Shown: positions 1 through 9,161 of the stretch, piece after piece
Numbering within the stretch: position 1 is the first letter of the stretch
Layout: each line of letters starts with the position of its first letter
Assembly: GCA_025058225.1 (NCBI GenBank)
Contig: JANXEE010000014.1
Coordinates: forward strand, 1-59,801
Origin: Candidatus Calditenuaceae archaeon
Lineage (GTDB): Archaea > Thermoproteota > Nitrososphaeria_A > Caldarchaeales > Calditenuaceae
Reading direction: 5' to 3'
DNA length: 59,801 nt
Translations under genes and position numbers: made by a program
Notes under the pieces: generated by a model
Databases searched by the model: none
Seen by the model: only the letters and a program-made list of their open reading frames with translations
What the model was told of the DNA's origin: nothing

Positions 1-1023
1 GTAGTGCCTCGGCCTCCAGGTGGTGACGCGGCCCGCGACCGACTCAGCAGCGATCATTCCCTGCCTGTAGGCCCTGTGGGCGAGGAAGGGGGGACCAGTA
101 GCGTCGCCGGCGGCCCAAATCCATCCGGCTCCGGTCCTGCACTCCTCGTCCACCTCGACGAACCCCTTCGGGTCGACCCTCACTCCGAGGCCCTCCGCGA
201 CCGGCGCTCCGGTCCCCCGCTTCCCGACCGAGACGAGCACCCTCTCGGCCTCGAAGACCTCCTCGCCTGCAGGCCCCTTCACCTTCACCCTGACCGAGCC
301 GTTGAGCTTCTCGTGCCCGATGACCGTCGAGTTGAGCATCACCCGCACGCCGAGCTCCGAGAGCCTCCTCTGCACCGCGGCCGAGAGGAATCTGTCCATC
401 GCGGGGAGGACCCTGTCCATCACCTCGACCACGGTCACCTCAGAGCCGAGCTTCCTGAACGCGGTCGCCATCTCAAGGCCCACCGCTCCCCCTCCTACCA
501 CGAGCAGCCTCTCGGGGAGCTCCCTGATCGAGAAGACTTGCTTGAAGCTGAGGACCCTCTCGCCGTCGAAGGGGATCTGGGGGAGCTCCACGGGCGCCGA
601 CCCCGTCGCGATCAAGACGTTCCTGGCCTCGAGCGTCTGGGTCCCTGAGCTGGACTGCATCTTGACGGTGCCCCTCGAGAGGGCCCTGCCCTCGCCCCTG
701 ACGAGCTCGATGCCGTGGCCCCTGAAGAGCGACTCGATCCCGGTGACGAGCCTCCTCACGACCGAGTCCTTCCACTCGATCAGCCTCGCCATCTCGACCC
801 TCGGCCGTCCGAACTCGACCCCCACCTCCTTCAGCCTCTCGGCCCTGTGGACGACCTCCGCGACGCCGATGATCGTCTTCGAGGGTATGCAGCCCCAGTT
901 CAGGCACTCGCCACCAACTGACTCCCTCTCGACGACCACGACTTTCAAGCCGAGCTGAGCGGCCCTGATCGCGGCCACGTATCCCGCTGGTCCTGCGCCT
1001 ATCACCGCGAGGTCGTAGCCCAA
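1..1023 (-). CDS. lpdA: Dihydrolipoamide dehydrogenase (3' end beyond left edge of window)
   Basis: Reverse-strand reading gives ..YDLAVIGAGPAGYVAAIRAAQLGLKVVVVERESVGGECLNWGCIPSKTI.., with FAD-binding GxGxxG and redox CxxxxC motif; likely TTG start at 1023 after GGGGGAGG; truncated by window edge. Confidence 0.9.
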   Translation of the reverse strand, partial: MGYDLAVIGAGPAGYVAAIRAAQLGLKVVVVERESVGGECLNWGCIPSKTIIGVAEVVHRAERLKEVGVEFGRPRVEMARLIEWKDSVVRRLVTGIESLFRGHGIELVRGEGRALSRGTVKMQSSSGTQTLEARNVLIATGSAPVELPQIPFDGERVLSFKQVFSIRELPERLLVVGGGAVGLEMATAFRKLGSEVTVVEVMDRVLPAMDRFLSAAVQRRLSELGVRVMLNSTVIGHEKLNGSVRVKVKGPAGEEVFEAERVLVSVGKRGTGAPVAEGLGVRVDPKGFVEVDEECRTGAGWIWAAGDATGPPFLAHRAYRQGMIAAESVAGRVTTWRPRHY

Positions 1024-1033
1024 CTCCTCCCCC

Positions 1034-2074
1034 TCAGACCCCGGAGCGCTCCCTGAGGGCCATCAGCTCGTCCGGCCTGAAGACCCCTCTCTCGGTGATG
1101 ATCCCCCTCACGAGCTCCGGAGGCGTGACGTCGAAGGCGTAGTTGATGGCCCTGACCCCTCTCGGCGCGATCCTCTTTCCGGAGACCTCGAGCACCTCCC
1201 TCTCGTCCCTCTCCTCGATCTTCACCTGCGGAAGGCTCCTGACGAAGTCGATCGTGCTGACCGGTGCCGCGACGTAGAAGGGGACGCCGAAGTAGTTCGC
1301 CGCGAGGGCGAGCGAGAGCGTTCCTATCTTGTTGATCACGTGACCGGATGTCGCGAGGATCCTGTCGGCCCCCACCACCACGAGGTCCACCTCGCCCCTG
1401 CTCATCAAGAACGGCGCGGTGTTGTCGGAGATCACCCTGTGCTCGATGCCTGCGGACTTCAGCTCGAAGGAGGTCAGCCTCGCGCCCTGCAGCTTCGGCC
1501 TGGTCTCGGGGACGTAGACGAAGACCCTCTTCCCCTGCTCGACCGCGGCCCTTATCACCCCTAAGGCCGTGCCGTATCCCACGGTTGCCAAGGCTCCGGC
1601 GTTGCAGTAGGTCATCACCCGCGCGCCGTCCCGCACGAGCTGGGCTCCGTTCCTTCCGATGGCCCTGTTGACCTCGACGTCCTCCTCAGCCATCCTGTGG
1701 GCCTCCTCCAGGACCGCGTCGGCGAGATCCTCACCGTTCGTCACAGCCCTCTCAGCCCTGCTCAGCACCCTGTCGATCGCCCAGAAGAGATTGACCGCGG
1801 TCGGTCTCGTCGACCTCAGGACGTCGGCCGCCCTCTGAAGCCTCTCCAGGGCCCTCTGTGGGTCGAGCTTCCTGGACTTCACCGCGGTGAGGGCCAGCCC
1901 GTAGGCCGCGGCGACGCCTATGGCCGGAGCCCCTCTTACGGTCATGTCCTTGATGGCCCTAGCGACCTGTCTGTAATCGGCAGCAACGACGTACCTCAAC
2001 CTGTGCGGCAGGGCCCTCTGGTCCAGGAAGTAAACCTTGGAACCCTTCCAGTAGAGCGTCCTCAGCTCCCTCAT
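1034..2074 (-). CDS. mtnA: eIF2B-alpha-like sugar isomerase, probable S-methyl-5-thioribose-1-phosphate isomerase
   Basis: TVRGAPAIGVAAAYGLAL and TYCNAGALATVGYGTALGVIRAA motifs; VVGADRI motif. Confidence 0.85.
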   Translation of the reverse strand: MRELRTLYWKGSKVYFLDQRALPHRLRYVVAADYRQVARAIKDMTVRGAPAIGVAAAYGLALTAVKSRKLDPQRALERLQRAADVLRSTRPTAVNLFWAIDRVLSRAERAVTNGEDLADAVLEEAHRMAEEDVEVNRAIGRNGAQLVRDGARVMTYCNAGALATVGYGTALGVIRAAVEQGKRVFVYVPETRPKLQGARLTSFELKSAGIEHRVISDNTAPFLMSRGEVDLVVVGADRILATSGHVINKIGTLSLALAANYFGVPFYVAAPVSTIDFVRSLPQVKIEERDEREVLEVSGKRIAPRGVRAINYAFDVTPPELVRGIITERGVFRPDELMALRERSGV

Positions 2075-2321
2075 GAGAAGACGTGGCCGTCGCTGCGATA
2101 TCAGCGTTTACCAAGCATCACTTTATACACATGTCCCCACACACTCAAGGTCTGGTCTGTTACCTCAGTTCATTTTACCGACTTTGATCTCACGAGTTTT
2201 ATCGAATTATTCGTTGAAGTTCAGAACTAGATTTTGAAAGTTAATCCTAGACAAACGATTCTTATTTCAATAATCGGCATTTTAGATAATTTTCAGACGG
2301 AAATAGCAGAGACGTAACCGG

Positions 2322-3311
2322 TCACGGGGGAAGTCTGATGCCGTGTTCCTTCAAGAATTCGTTGAAGTGAACGACCCGATTCGTTCTCATGGAGAGCAGG
2401 ACCGCGTCGGCGACAGCAACCGAAATCAACCCGTCGATTTGGTTGGGCACGGGCTCGATACCTTCAGCGATGGACTTCACGAACTCCTCCAGCTCTACCC
2501 TCAGTGGTTCCCTCTGCTCCACCATAGGCGAATAGGAGCCGCTGCTCTTCTCGATGACCACCTCCCTCGTGAGGAACTCGAGGCGTATGACGCCCTGTGT
2601 GCCCGTGACGTACATCTCCCTCTTCTTCCTCGGTGTCAGCCAGTTGGATTCCAGCACCGCAGACCTGCCGGAGTTGAAGGTGACCGTGACCTGCACGTGG
2701 TCCTCCTTGGTGTGAATGAGAGACCCCCCGACCGCGTAAATGCTTTCAGGAGGGGAACCGAAGACGCAGTACGCCAGGTCTATGTCGTGAATGGTGGTGT
2801 CGTGGACAACTCCCACGTCCCCTATCCTCTCCGGCCACGGCCCAATCCTCCTTCCGTAAATGAGCAGAGGGTCTCCGATCGCCCCTGCCTCGAGCTCCCT
2901 CATCGCCCTAGCGACCGCGGGGTTGAACCTCTCGATGTGCCCCACCATGACCTTGCACCCTGACGACCTGGAGGCGTCTACAACGTCCAGGGCCTCGCTG
3001 AGGTTTGAGGCCATCGGCTTCTCTATCAGGACGTGCTTCCCGGACGAAAGGAAGTCGATCGTGATTCTGGCGTGGGAGGTCGACGGGGTGCAGACTGTCA
3101 CGGCGTCCAAGTCGTCGTCGTTCACCAGGTCCCTGTAATCGGTCAGGTACCTCTCGACCCTGAACCTCCTCGAGACCTCCTTGGCCCTTGCCAGGTCAAC
3201 GTCACAGATCGCGACCACCTCACAGCCCTGTAACTCCGAGAGCACCCTCACGTGATTCCTCCCCCAGAACCCCGCACCTATGACTGCGACCCTGACAGGT
3301 TCCACGCCCAT
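2322..3311 (-). CDS. Gfo/Idh/MocA family oxidoreductase
   Basis: VRVAVIGAGFWGRNHVRVL Rossmann motif, GKHVLIEKPMA motif; the longer ORF start (3734) is unlikely because it overlaps the divergent gene. Confidence 0.88.
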   Translation of the reverse strand: MGVEPVRVAVIGAGFWGRNHVRVLSELQGCEVVAICDVDLARAKEVSRRFRVERYLTDYRDLVNDDDLDAVTVCTPSTSHARITIDFLSSGKHVLIEKPMASNLSEALDVVDASRSSGCKVMVGHIERFNPAVARAMRELEAGAIGDPLLIYGRRIGPWPERIGDVGVVHDTTIHDIDLAYCVFGSPPESIYAVGGSLIHTKEDHVQVTVTFNSGRSAVLESNWLTPRKKREMYVTGTQGVIRLEFLTREVVIEKSSGSYSPMVEQREPLRVELEEFVKSIAEGIEPVPNQIDGLISVAVADAVLLSMRTNRVVHFNEFLKEHGIRLPP

Positions 3312-3482
3312 CCGAGAACCCTCAGGAGGCCTTCGTATTAAGCGAGGTGCCGATGCTCTGTCGGGTTGAGACCGCTCGAGACCCCTCACCGTCATCCCTC
3401 GTGATGCGCCAAGAAATACGATCGCAGTCCCTCCGAGGAATCCGCATATATATCTCCGATGTGCTTCATGGTCGGATAGGTC

Positions 3483-4097
3483 GTGATACGGGTCTCGGGC
3501 GAGGCCCTGACGAAGGTCCTCAGGCACGCGCTCAGCCACCCGAGGCGAGAGGTAGCTGGGCTCCTGATCGGGAGGGAGAAAAGGGAGGAGCTTCTCGTCA
3601 CGGACGCGGTCACAGGACATCAGAAGGGCTCGGCAGGGCACGTAACCCTTGACGACTCGTTGATGGCCACGCTCTCGGAGCTGCTGGAAGGGCAGAGGTC
3701 TCAGCTCTACGTCGTTGGATGGTATCACACCCACCCAGGCATGGGCGTCTTCCTCTCCGCAGTCGATTACGCCACTCAGCTCAACTACCAGAGGCTTTAT
3801 GACCGCGCGGTGGCTCTGGTGGTTGACCCCTGGGAGTTCGTGAGGTACAACGGGCTGTCCCCCTCATGCTTCAGGTTCTTCAGGATTACAGTGGACAGCG
3901 GACTGGTGGTCGAAGTTCCTTCTCTGGTCGAGGGAGAAGTGAGGGTCCTGTCGCTTCCCAAGCTGCCCGCATCGTCGAGCCCAGAAAGAGACGAGGGCTT
4001 CGTGACCTCTCACGAGTCCCCTGGAGTGGGTTCGAGCAGGGGTTTGCTGTATTATATAAATGAGTTCATCAGTAAGATATCCTGGTGGAGGCAGTGA
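3483..4097 (+). CDS. JAMM/MPN+ (Rpn11-like) metalloprotease
   Basis: EVAGLLIG glutamate motif and HTHPGMGVFLSAVD (HxHP...SxxD) zinc site; GTG start; short hydrophobic/aromatic C-terminal tail. Confidence 0.88.
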   Translation: MIRVSGEALTKVLRHALSHPRREVAGLLIGREKREELLVTDAVTGHQKGSAGHVTLDDSLMATLSELLEGQRSQLYVVGWYHTHPGMGVFLSAVDYATQLNYQRLYDRAVALVVDPWEFVRYNGLSPSCFRFFRITVDSGLVVEVPSLVEGEVRVLSLPKLPASSSPERDEGFVTSHESPGVGSSRGLLYYINEFISKISWWRQ

Positions 4098-4939
4098 CGT
4101 TCGATCAGCGCCGCCGGATAATTATCAGGAAAAAGCCCCTCGAGCAACCACAGGATTTGTCGGCACAGACCCAGAGTAACGCGCTCGCTCCGGTCGGTCT
4201 TCAGGAGAGGCAGCTGGCCGATGAGGCCCAGCAGAACGCTCGGGCACTCGAATCGACGCAGCTCGGGTCCGTGAGTCCTGAAGCGGAAGAGCTGATCAGG
4301 AGGGCTGAGGAGGAGTGCAGGAGGGCAAAAGTTCGGTACGATGAGCTCCTCGTTAAGCTGGAAGACCTCCGCACACGCGACAAATCAATCCAGAGGGTCT
4401 TCGTGGAGAAGTACCCCACACCGAACCTGACGGTCGTGAAGAAGAAGCTCAGCGAGCTCGAGGCCGAAAGGAGCAGAATTCTGGCCGGCGTTGGCGAGAT
4501 AGAGGCTTCGATTCAGCAGGCGATCAACGAGCTGGACTCGGTGATCTCAGAGCTCGAGCAGGTCCTCTTCGACAAGTCCGTTGACCTCGAGTATCTCTAT
4601 GAGGCCAGGTCTTCAGGGAAAGGTGACAGTCAGGGACCGGTCGCGGAGTTGGAGGCGGAGTGTAACAGGATACGGGGTGAGATAGCGCGCATCATGTCGT
4701 TGAGGGGCGAACTGACACAGAAGCTCGAGGTCCTCCGGAACCTCCCGAACTCGATCTACAAGTTCACCACCTACGGTGACCTCGCTCCGGAATACCTGAA
4801 GAAGTTGAAGGAGTCTAAACCTCTGGACGAGTCGAAGCTGCAGCACGCGATAACCAGGGTCGTTCAGGACGAACAGGTTCCGAGAGAGTATGCCATCCTC
4901 TACCTTTACAAGAAGCTGATGTCGCAGAAGCCCACGTGA
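4085..4939 (+). CDS. Coiled-coil protein of unknown function
   Basis: Long heptad-rich segment (EEECRRAKVRYDELLVKLEDL..); start at 4085, or more likely GTG at 4094 giving a 4-nt GTGA overlap with the JAMM gene stop. Confidence 0.75.
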   Translation: MEAVTFDQRRRIIIRKKPLEQPQDLSAQTQSNALAPVGLQERQLADEAQQNARALESTQLGSVSPEAEELIRRAEEECRRAKVRYDELLVKLEDLRTRDKSIQRVFVEKYPTPNLTVVKKKLSELEAERSRILAGVGEIEASIQQAINELDSVISELEQVLFDKSVDLEYLYEARSSGKGDSQGPVAELEAECNRIRGEIARIMSLRGELTQKLEVLRNLPNSIYKFTTYGDLAPEYLKKLKESKPLDESKLQHAITRVVQDEQVPREYAILYLYKKLMSQKPT

Positions 4940-4970
4940 CGTGTGCCGATGAAGGGCTGAATCCGCGGAG

Positions 4971-6104
4971 ATGAACGAGTTCGCCTTCGAGCTCCGCTAC
5001 GACCTCTGGAGGCTCCCCACCTTCGAACCCAACCTGGCGTATCCCGTGCACAGGTGGTTCCACTTCAAGGAGGGGTTCTCGAGGGACCTCGTGGAGTTCG
5101 TGGTCAGGAGGATGGGGCTGCAGGAGGGCCAGGTGGTGCTCGATCCTTTCGTAGGTTCAGGAACTACGCCGTTGACCTGCATGGAGTTGGGCCTCGACGC
5201 GGCAGGCGTTGACGCATCGCCGTTGATGGTCCTGATAAGTTTCGCCAAGACCAGACTCTACGATCCCGAAAGGTTGCTGAAGATAGCGGGCCGTCTCCAG
5301 TCGGTCGCTTTCAGAGCTCAGGACCTCTCCTCCGTCAGCCCACTGGTGAGGAGGGCCTTCACGCCGGAAACACTTCAGCAGCTCCTCTCCCTCAGGGACG
5401 AGGTGATGAAGATCGAAGACCACGACGCGAGGGCCTTCTTCACCCTAGCCTTGATGTCGGCTGTCATGAGGTGCTCCTACGCGATCAAGGACGGATCAGT
5501 CATCAAGATCAGGAAGCGTAAGCTCCCTGAATTCAGAGGGGTCTTCCGGTCAAAGGTGAGGCAGATGATCGAGGACGTGAAAAGGATAGAGCTGCGCTCC
5601 GGCCCGGCGGAGATCTACGCGGGTGACGCGAGAGAGATGAACTTCATCGGCGACGAATCGATCGACGCGGTCATCACGTCCCCACCTTACCTGAACAAGA
5701 TCGAGTACACCAGAGTGTATGAGATCGAGATGGAGCTCTTCGTCGGCGGGTCGAGGCCCAACCTGATGAGGTCCTACATCGGGCTCTCACCGAGGCCGGG
5801 GCGCATCCCCCCCGAGGCCGAGGGGCTACCAGACTCCGCGGTGGCCTACTTCGTAGACTTGGAGCAGTCACTCTCGGAGGTCCTGAGGGTGCTGAGGAGG
5901 GGCGGAAGGGCGGCCTTCGTGGTCTCCGGAGGGGTCTACCCGGGCATCGTCGTTGAGGTGGACTCGGTCCTCGCGAGAATCGCGAAGCGGCTGGGGTTCG
6001 AGGTCGAGCGCGTGATAGCGATGGGCAAGCGGGTCGCCACCTACGAGAGGGTGAAGAGGATCGGTGAGTCGAGGGAGAGCGTCCTGATGCTGAGAAAGGG
6101 CTGA
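4971..6104 (+). CDS. DNA methyltransferase-like protein (SAM-dependent, TSPPY motif)
   Basis: VLDPFVGSGTTPLTCMELG (SAM motif I) followed downstream by DAVITSPPYLNKIEYTR (catalytic motif IV). Confidence 0.82.
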   Translation: MNEFAFELRYDLWRLPTFEPNLAYPVHRWFHFKEGFSRDLVEFVVRRMGLQEGQVVLDPFVGSGTTPLTCMELGLDAAGVDASPLMVLISFAKTRLYDPERLLKIAGRLQSVAFRAQDLSSVSPLVRRAFTPETLQQLLSLRDEVMKIEDHDARAFFTLALMSAVMRCSYAIKDGSVIKIRKRKLPEFRGVFRSKVRQMIEDVKRIELRSGPAEIYAGDAREMNFIGDESIDAVITSPPYLNKIEYTRVYEIEMELFVGGSRPNLMRSYIGLSPRPGRIPPEAEGLPDSAVAYFVDLEQSLSEVLRVLRRGGRAAFVVSGGVYPGIVVEVDSVLARIAKRLGFEVERVIAMGKRVATYERVKRIGESRESVLMLRKG

Positions 6105-6124
6105 GGACGGTTAACTTTCATAAG

Positions 6125-6820
6125 ATGGCCATCGAAGGGAATACGAGGATGTCCGTATCCTTCGGCGGCGGCTATCTGAGGACTAAACTGGAACTGCTCA
6201 GGCTAAGGAGGTCCCTCAGGACCGCGGAGAGGGTCTACAGGATCCTCGAGGACAAGCGTGACGTGCTCGTGAGGAGGATCAACGAGCTCATCGACGAGGC
6301 CCAAGAGCTGAGGGAGGCCCTCAACGCGAAGCTCTCGGAGGCCTATCAGGAGCTGATCACCGCCTACCTGAAGTCCGGGCCCAAGACCATTCAGACCATC
6401 ACCTCGACCCTCCCGGAGACGTTAAAGGTCAAGGTCGGCTCCTACACGATGATGGGGATACAGGTGCCCACGGTCGAGCTCGAGGAGGTTTCGTTCCCGC
6501 TGCCCTACGGGTTCCTGGAGACTTCGGTCCACCTCGACGAGGCGTCCAGGAAGCTGAGGTCCGTGATAGGCGACATTTGCAGGGCCGCAGCCGTCGAGAA
6601 CGCGATCTTCCGGATCGCGGAGGAGCTGAAGCGGACCCAACGGCTCCTCAACGCCCTCGAGTACGTCATCATGCCCAAGTACAGGAACGCCATAAAGGAG
6701 ATCGCGATGTCGCTGGAGGAGTCCGACAGGGACTACTTCGTCAAGCTCAAGCACGTCAAGCGGGTCCTCGAGAGGCGCAAGATCGGAGCAGCTCAGGAGC
6801 GAACCGTTCAGGTCGGATAG
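6125..6820 (+). CDS. atpD: V/A-type ATP synthase subunit D
   Basis: Family-typical LRTKLELLRLRRSLRTAERVYRILEDKRDVLVRRI N-terminus and RRTNALE-like C-terminal region. Confidence 0.88.
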   Translation: MAIEGNTRMSVSFGGGYLRTKLELLRLRRSLRTAERVYRILEDKRDVLVRRINELIDEAQELREALNAKLSEAYQELITAYLKSGPKTIQTITSTLPETLKVKVGSYTMMGIQVPTVELEEVSFPLPYGFLETSVHLDEASRKLRSVIGDICRAAAVENAIFRIAEELKRTQRLLNALEYVIMPKYRNAIKEIAMSLEESDRDYFVKLKHVKRVLERRKIGAAQERTVQVG

Positions 6821-6854
6821 GGAGTCTTAATAACAGGGAGTTGCTCGTTAGGTC

Positions 6855-9137
6855 GTGAAGTCAGCAGAGCTTGTCTCCTGCCTGTTGGCCATGGCCTTTC
6901 TAGTCTCTCTCCTTCCCCCCACCTTCTCCGGCGAGGTGGAGACGGCGAACCCCATGCCGCCGCCGGTGCCGCACAAGTTCAACGCGTTCAAGCTGATCGC
7001 GCCGATGCTCACGGGGAGGTCTCCTCTGATCGCCGAGGGCATAGACCCGGTTACCAGCCTTCCTACCGGCGAGGTCGAGCGGGAGAAGAGGGCCCCCGAG
7101 GACAGGGGACAGCAGGGACCTAGGCTCACGCCGACGCCCGCGCTCCAAGCGCCCGGAGCGGCCGGAGTCCTGATACCCTTCAGGAGCCCGGCGCCGGCGT
7201 TCTCGAGGAACGTCCTCCTGACACGGGACTTCAGCCCCTTCCCGTACCAGACGGAGCCCCACATCGCCGTAAATCCGAGGAACCCCGACCACATCCTGGT
7301 GGGCGTGATAGACTACAACTTCCCAAGCGTCTCGGCCTACGTCTCGATCGACGGCGGTGAGACCTGGGAGGGCCCGAAGCTCGTCAAGTACCTGGGCAAG
7401 GACCTTGCGACCGGGGGAGATCCGGTCGTTGGTTTCGACAGGAACGGCGTGGCCTACTACGTGATGCTCTCGCTGGGGATCGAGGACGTCAGGATAGGTC
7501 CCTTCGTGATCGAAGAGGTGGTGTCCAGCGCGGGCGTCGCCGTCAGCACCGACGGAGGCTTCTCTTGGTCGGAGCCCGTCTCGTCGGCGAGGAGCAGGAT
7601 AACGCTCAGGAACGAGCGCGTCGACGAGCTCGGCAGGCTCAGGGGTCAGCTGGCCTTCGGGTTCATCGACAAGCCCTGGATGGCCGTGGGGCCCGACAGG
7701 GACGACCCGCGGCGGGACGCAGTTTACGTCACGTACACAGAGTTCGCGACGGTCTACGACCTGCTCTACATCGGGGAGCTGGTGTTCCTGGCGAACCCTG
7801 TGCTCGAGACCACGATAAAACTCGTGAAGGGCACCAACGAGGGCAGGACCTGGAGCGCGCCGATCAGCGTCAGCCCGACCGTGATCAGGTGGTTCGGGCC
7901 GGGAGGGCCAAAGAGGGTCCTTCAGGGCTCCAACGTCGCGGTGGCTCCTGACGGAACCGTCTACGTCGCCTACCTCGATACCCTAGACGACGGGGAGATG
8001 GAAGGGTTGGCGGAGATCAAGGTCGTCAGGAGCACCGACGGCGGAAGGACCTGGAGCAGGCCCGTGACGGCCGCGGTCTTCAACGAGATCCCCTTCACGC
8101 CCAGGAACGCCAACTTCAGGTACTGGGGCTCCGCGTTCCCGCAGATGGCCCTCGGCCCCCGGGGCGAGGTATACGTCGTCTTCGTGGGAAGGCCGGGTGA
8201 CAGGCCCCTCGACGACGGAGACGTCTACTTCGTCTCGAGCACCGACGGGGGCGCGACCTGGTCGAGGCCTTTGAGGCTTAACGACGACGACACCAACAGG
8301 CTCCAGTTCTTCCCCGCGATATCCGCGGACCCGAAGGGCGTGATACACGTCATCTGGGGCGACTTCAGGGACGACCCCAGCGAGACCCGTTACCACATCT
8401 ACTACACCAGGAGCGAGGACGGCGGCAGGACCTGGGGCTTCCTGATCAGGGAGATAGGCCAGAGGGTCGTCAACACGAGGGTCACCGACGCCTACTCGAA
8501 CCCCAACTTCTGCTTCCCGAATGGGGCCTTCATAGGCGACTATTTCGCGATCAAGGCGACTGAGAACGACGTCTACGCGGTCTGGGCCGACTGCAGGCTG
8601 GGAGAGTTCCTCGGACTCAACCAGAAGATCGGGTTCGCGCGTGTCAGGCCCATGCGTTCGCCGAGCGTCTTCATAGGGCCTTCAGTCGGCACCAGCGGCC
8701 AGAGCGTCACGATCAGGGGCACCAACTTTCAGCCCGACTCCAACGTCTACATCGAGGTCTCAGGGTCCGTGATCGCGACCACTAAGTCCGGGCCCGACGG
8801 GAGCTTCACGGTCAGGCTCTTCATGCCCGTCACGACCGAGGGCACCCAGACGGTCGTCGTCTACGACCAGACCGGCAACTTCGCATCGGCGTCCTTCTAC
8901 ACTCAGGTCGGAATCGACACGCTCTGGAGGGGCTTCGAACAGATGAGGTCCCTCTCCGGCCAGATCTTCGACTCCATAAAGGCCCTCAACCGGACTTCCT
9001 CGAACCCGGAAGGTGTCACGGCCCCGAGAGGCACCGAGAGCGACTGGCTGATGCCGGTCCTGTTGACGGTGGCAGCCGTCGCGGCGCTCAACACCGCCCT
9101 GCTGGTAGTCCTCTTGGTCAGATCGCGGAGGAGGTGA
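6855..9137 (+). CDS. Secreted, membrane-anchored sialidase-fold (Asp-box/BNR) protein
   Basis: N-terminal signal peptide; repeated Asp-boxes (SIDGGETWEGP, STDGGFSWSEP, STDGGRTWSRP, STDGGATWSRP, SEDGGRTWGF); C-terminal TM helix plus RRR. Confidence 0.8.
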   Translation: MKSAELVSCLLAMAFLVSLLPPTFSGEVETANPMPPPVPHKFNAFKLIAPMLTGRSPLIAEGIDPVTSLPTGEVEREKRAPEDRGQQGPRLTPTPALQAPGAAGVLIPFRSPAPAFSRNVLLTRDFSPFPYQTEPHIAVNPRNPDHILVGVIDYNFPSVSAYVSIDGGETWEGPKLVKYLGKDLATGGDPVVGFDRNGVAYYVMLSLGIEDVRIGPFVIEEVVSSAGVAVSTDGGFSWSEPVSSARSRITLRNERVDELGRLRGQLAFGFIDKPWMAVGPDRDDPRRDAVYVTYTEFATVYDLLYIGELVFLANPVLETTIKLVKGTNEGRTWSAPISVSPTVIRWFGPGGPKRVLQGSNVAVAPDGTVYVAYLDTLDDGEMEGLAEIKVVRSTDGGRTWSRPVTAAVFNEIPFTPRNANFRYWGSAFPQMALGPRGEVYVVFVGRPGDRPLDDGDVYFVSSTDGGATWSRPLRLNDDDTNRLQFFPAISADPKGVIHVIWGDFRDDPSETRYHIYYTRSEDGGRTWGFLIREIGQRVVNTRVTDAYSNPNFCFPNGAFIGDYFAIKATENDVYAVWADCRLGEFLGLNQKIGFARVRPMRSPSVFIGPSVGTSGQSVTIRGTNFQPDSNVYIEVSGSVIATTKSGPDGSFTVRLFMPVTTEGTQTVVVYDQTGNFASASFYTQVGIDTLWRGFEQMRSLSGQIFDSIKALNRTSSNPEGVTAPRGTESDWLMPVLLTVAAVAALNTALLVVLLVRSRRR

Positions 9138-9161
9138 ACGGGCATCAGGTATACCGCCGGC

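Noticed and set aside
4936-4975. Possible C/D box sRNA (GATGA..CTGA..GATGA) between the coiled-coil and methyltransferase genes
   Set aside because: Boxes do not match RUGAUGA/CUGA spacing convincingly; too weak to claim
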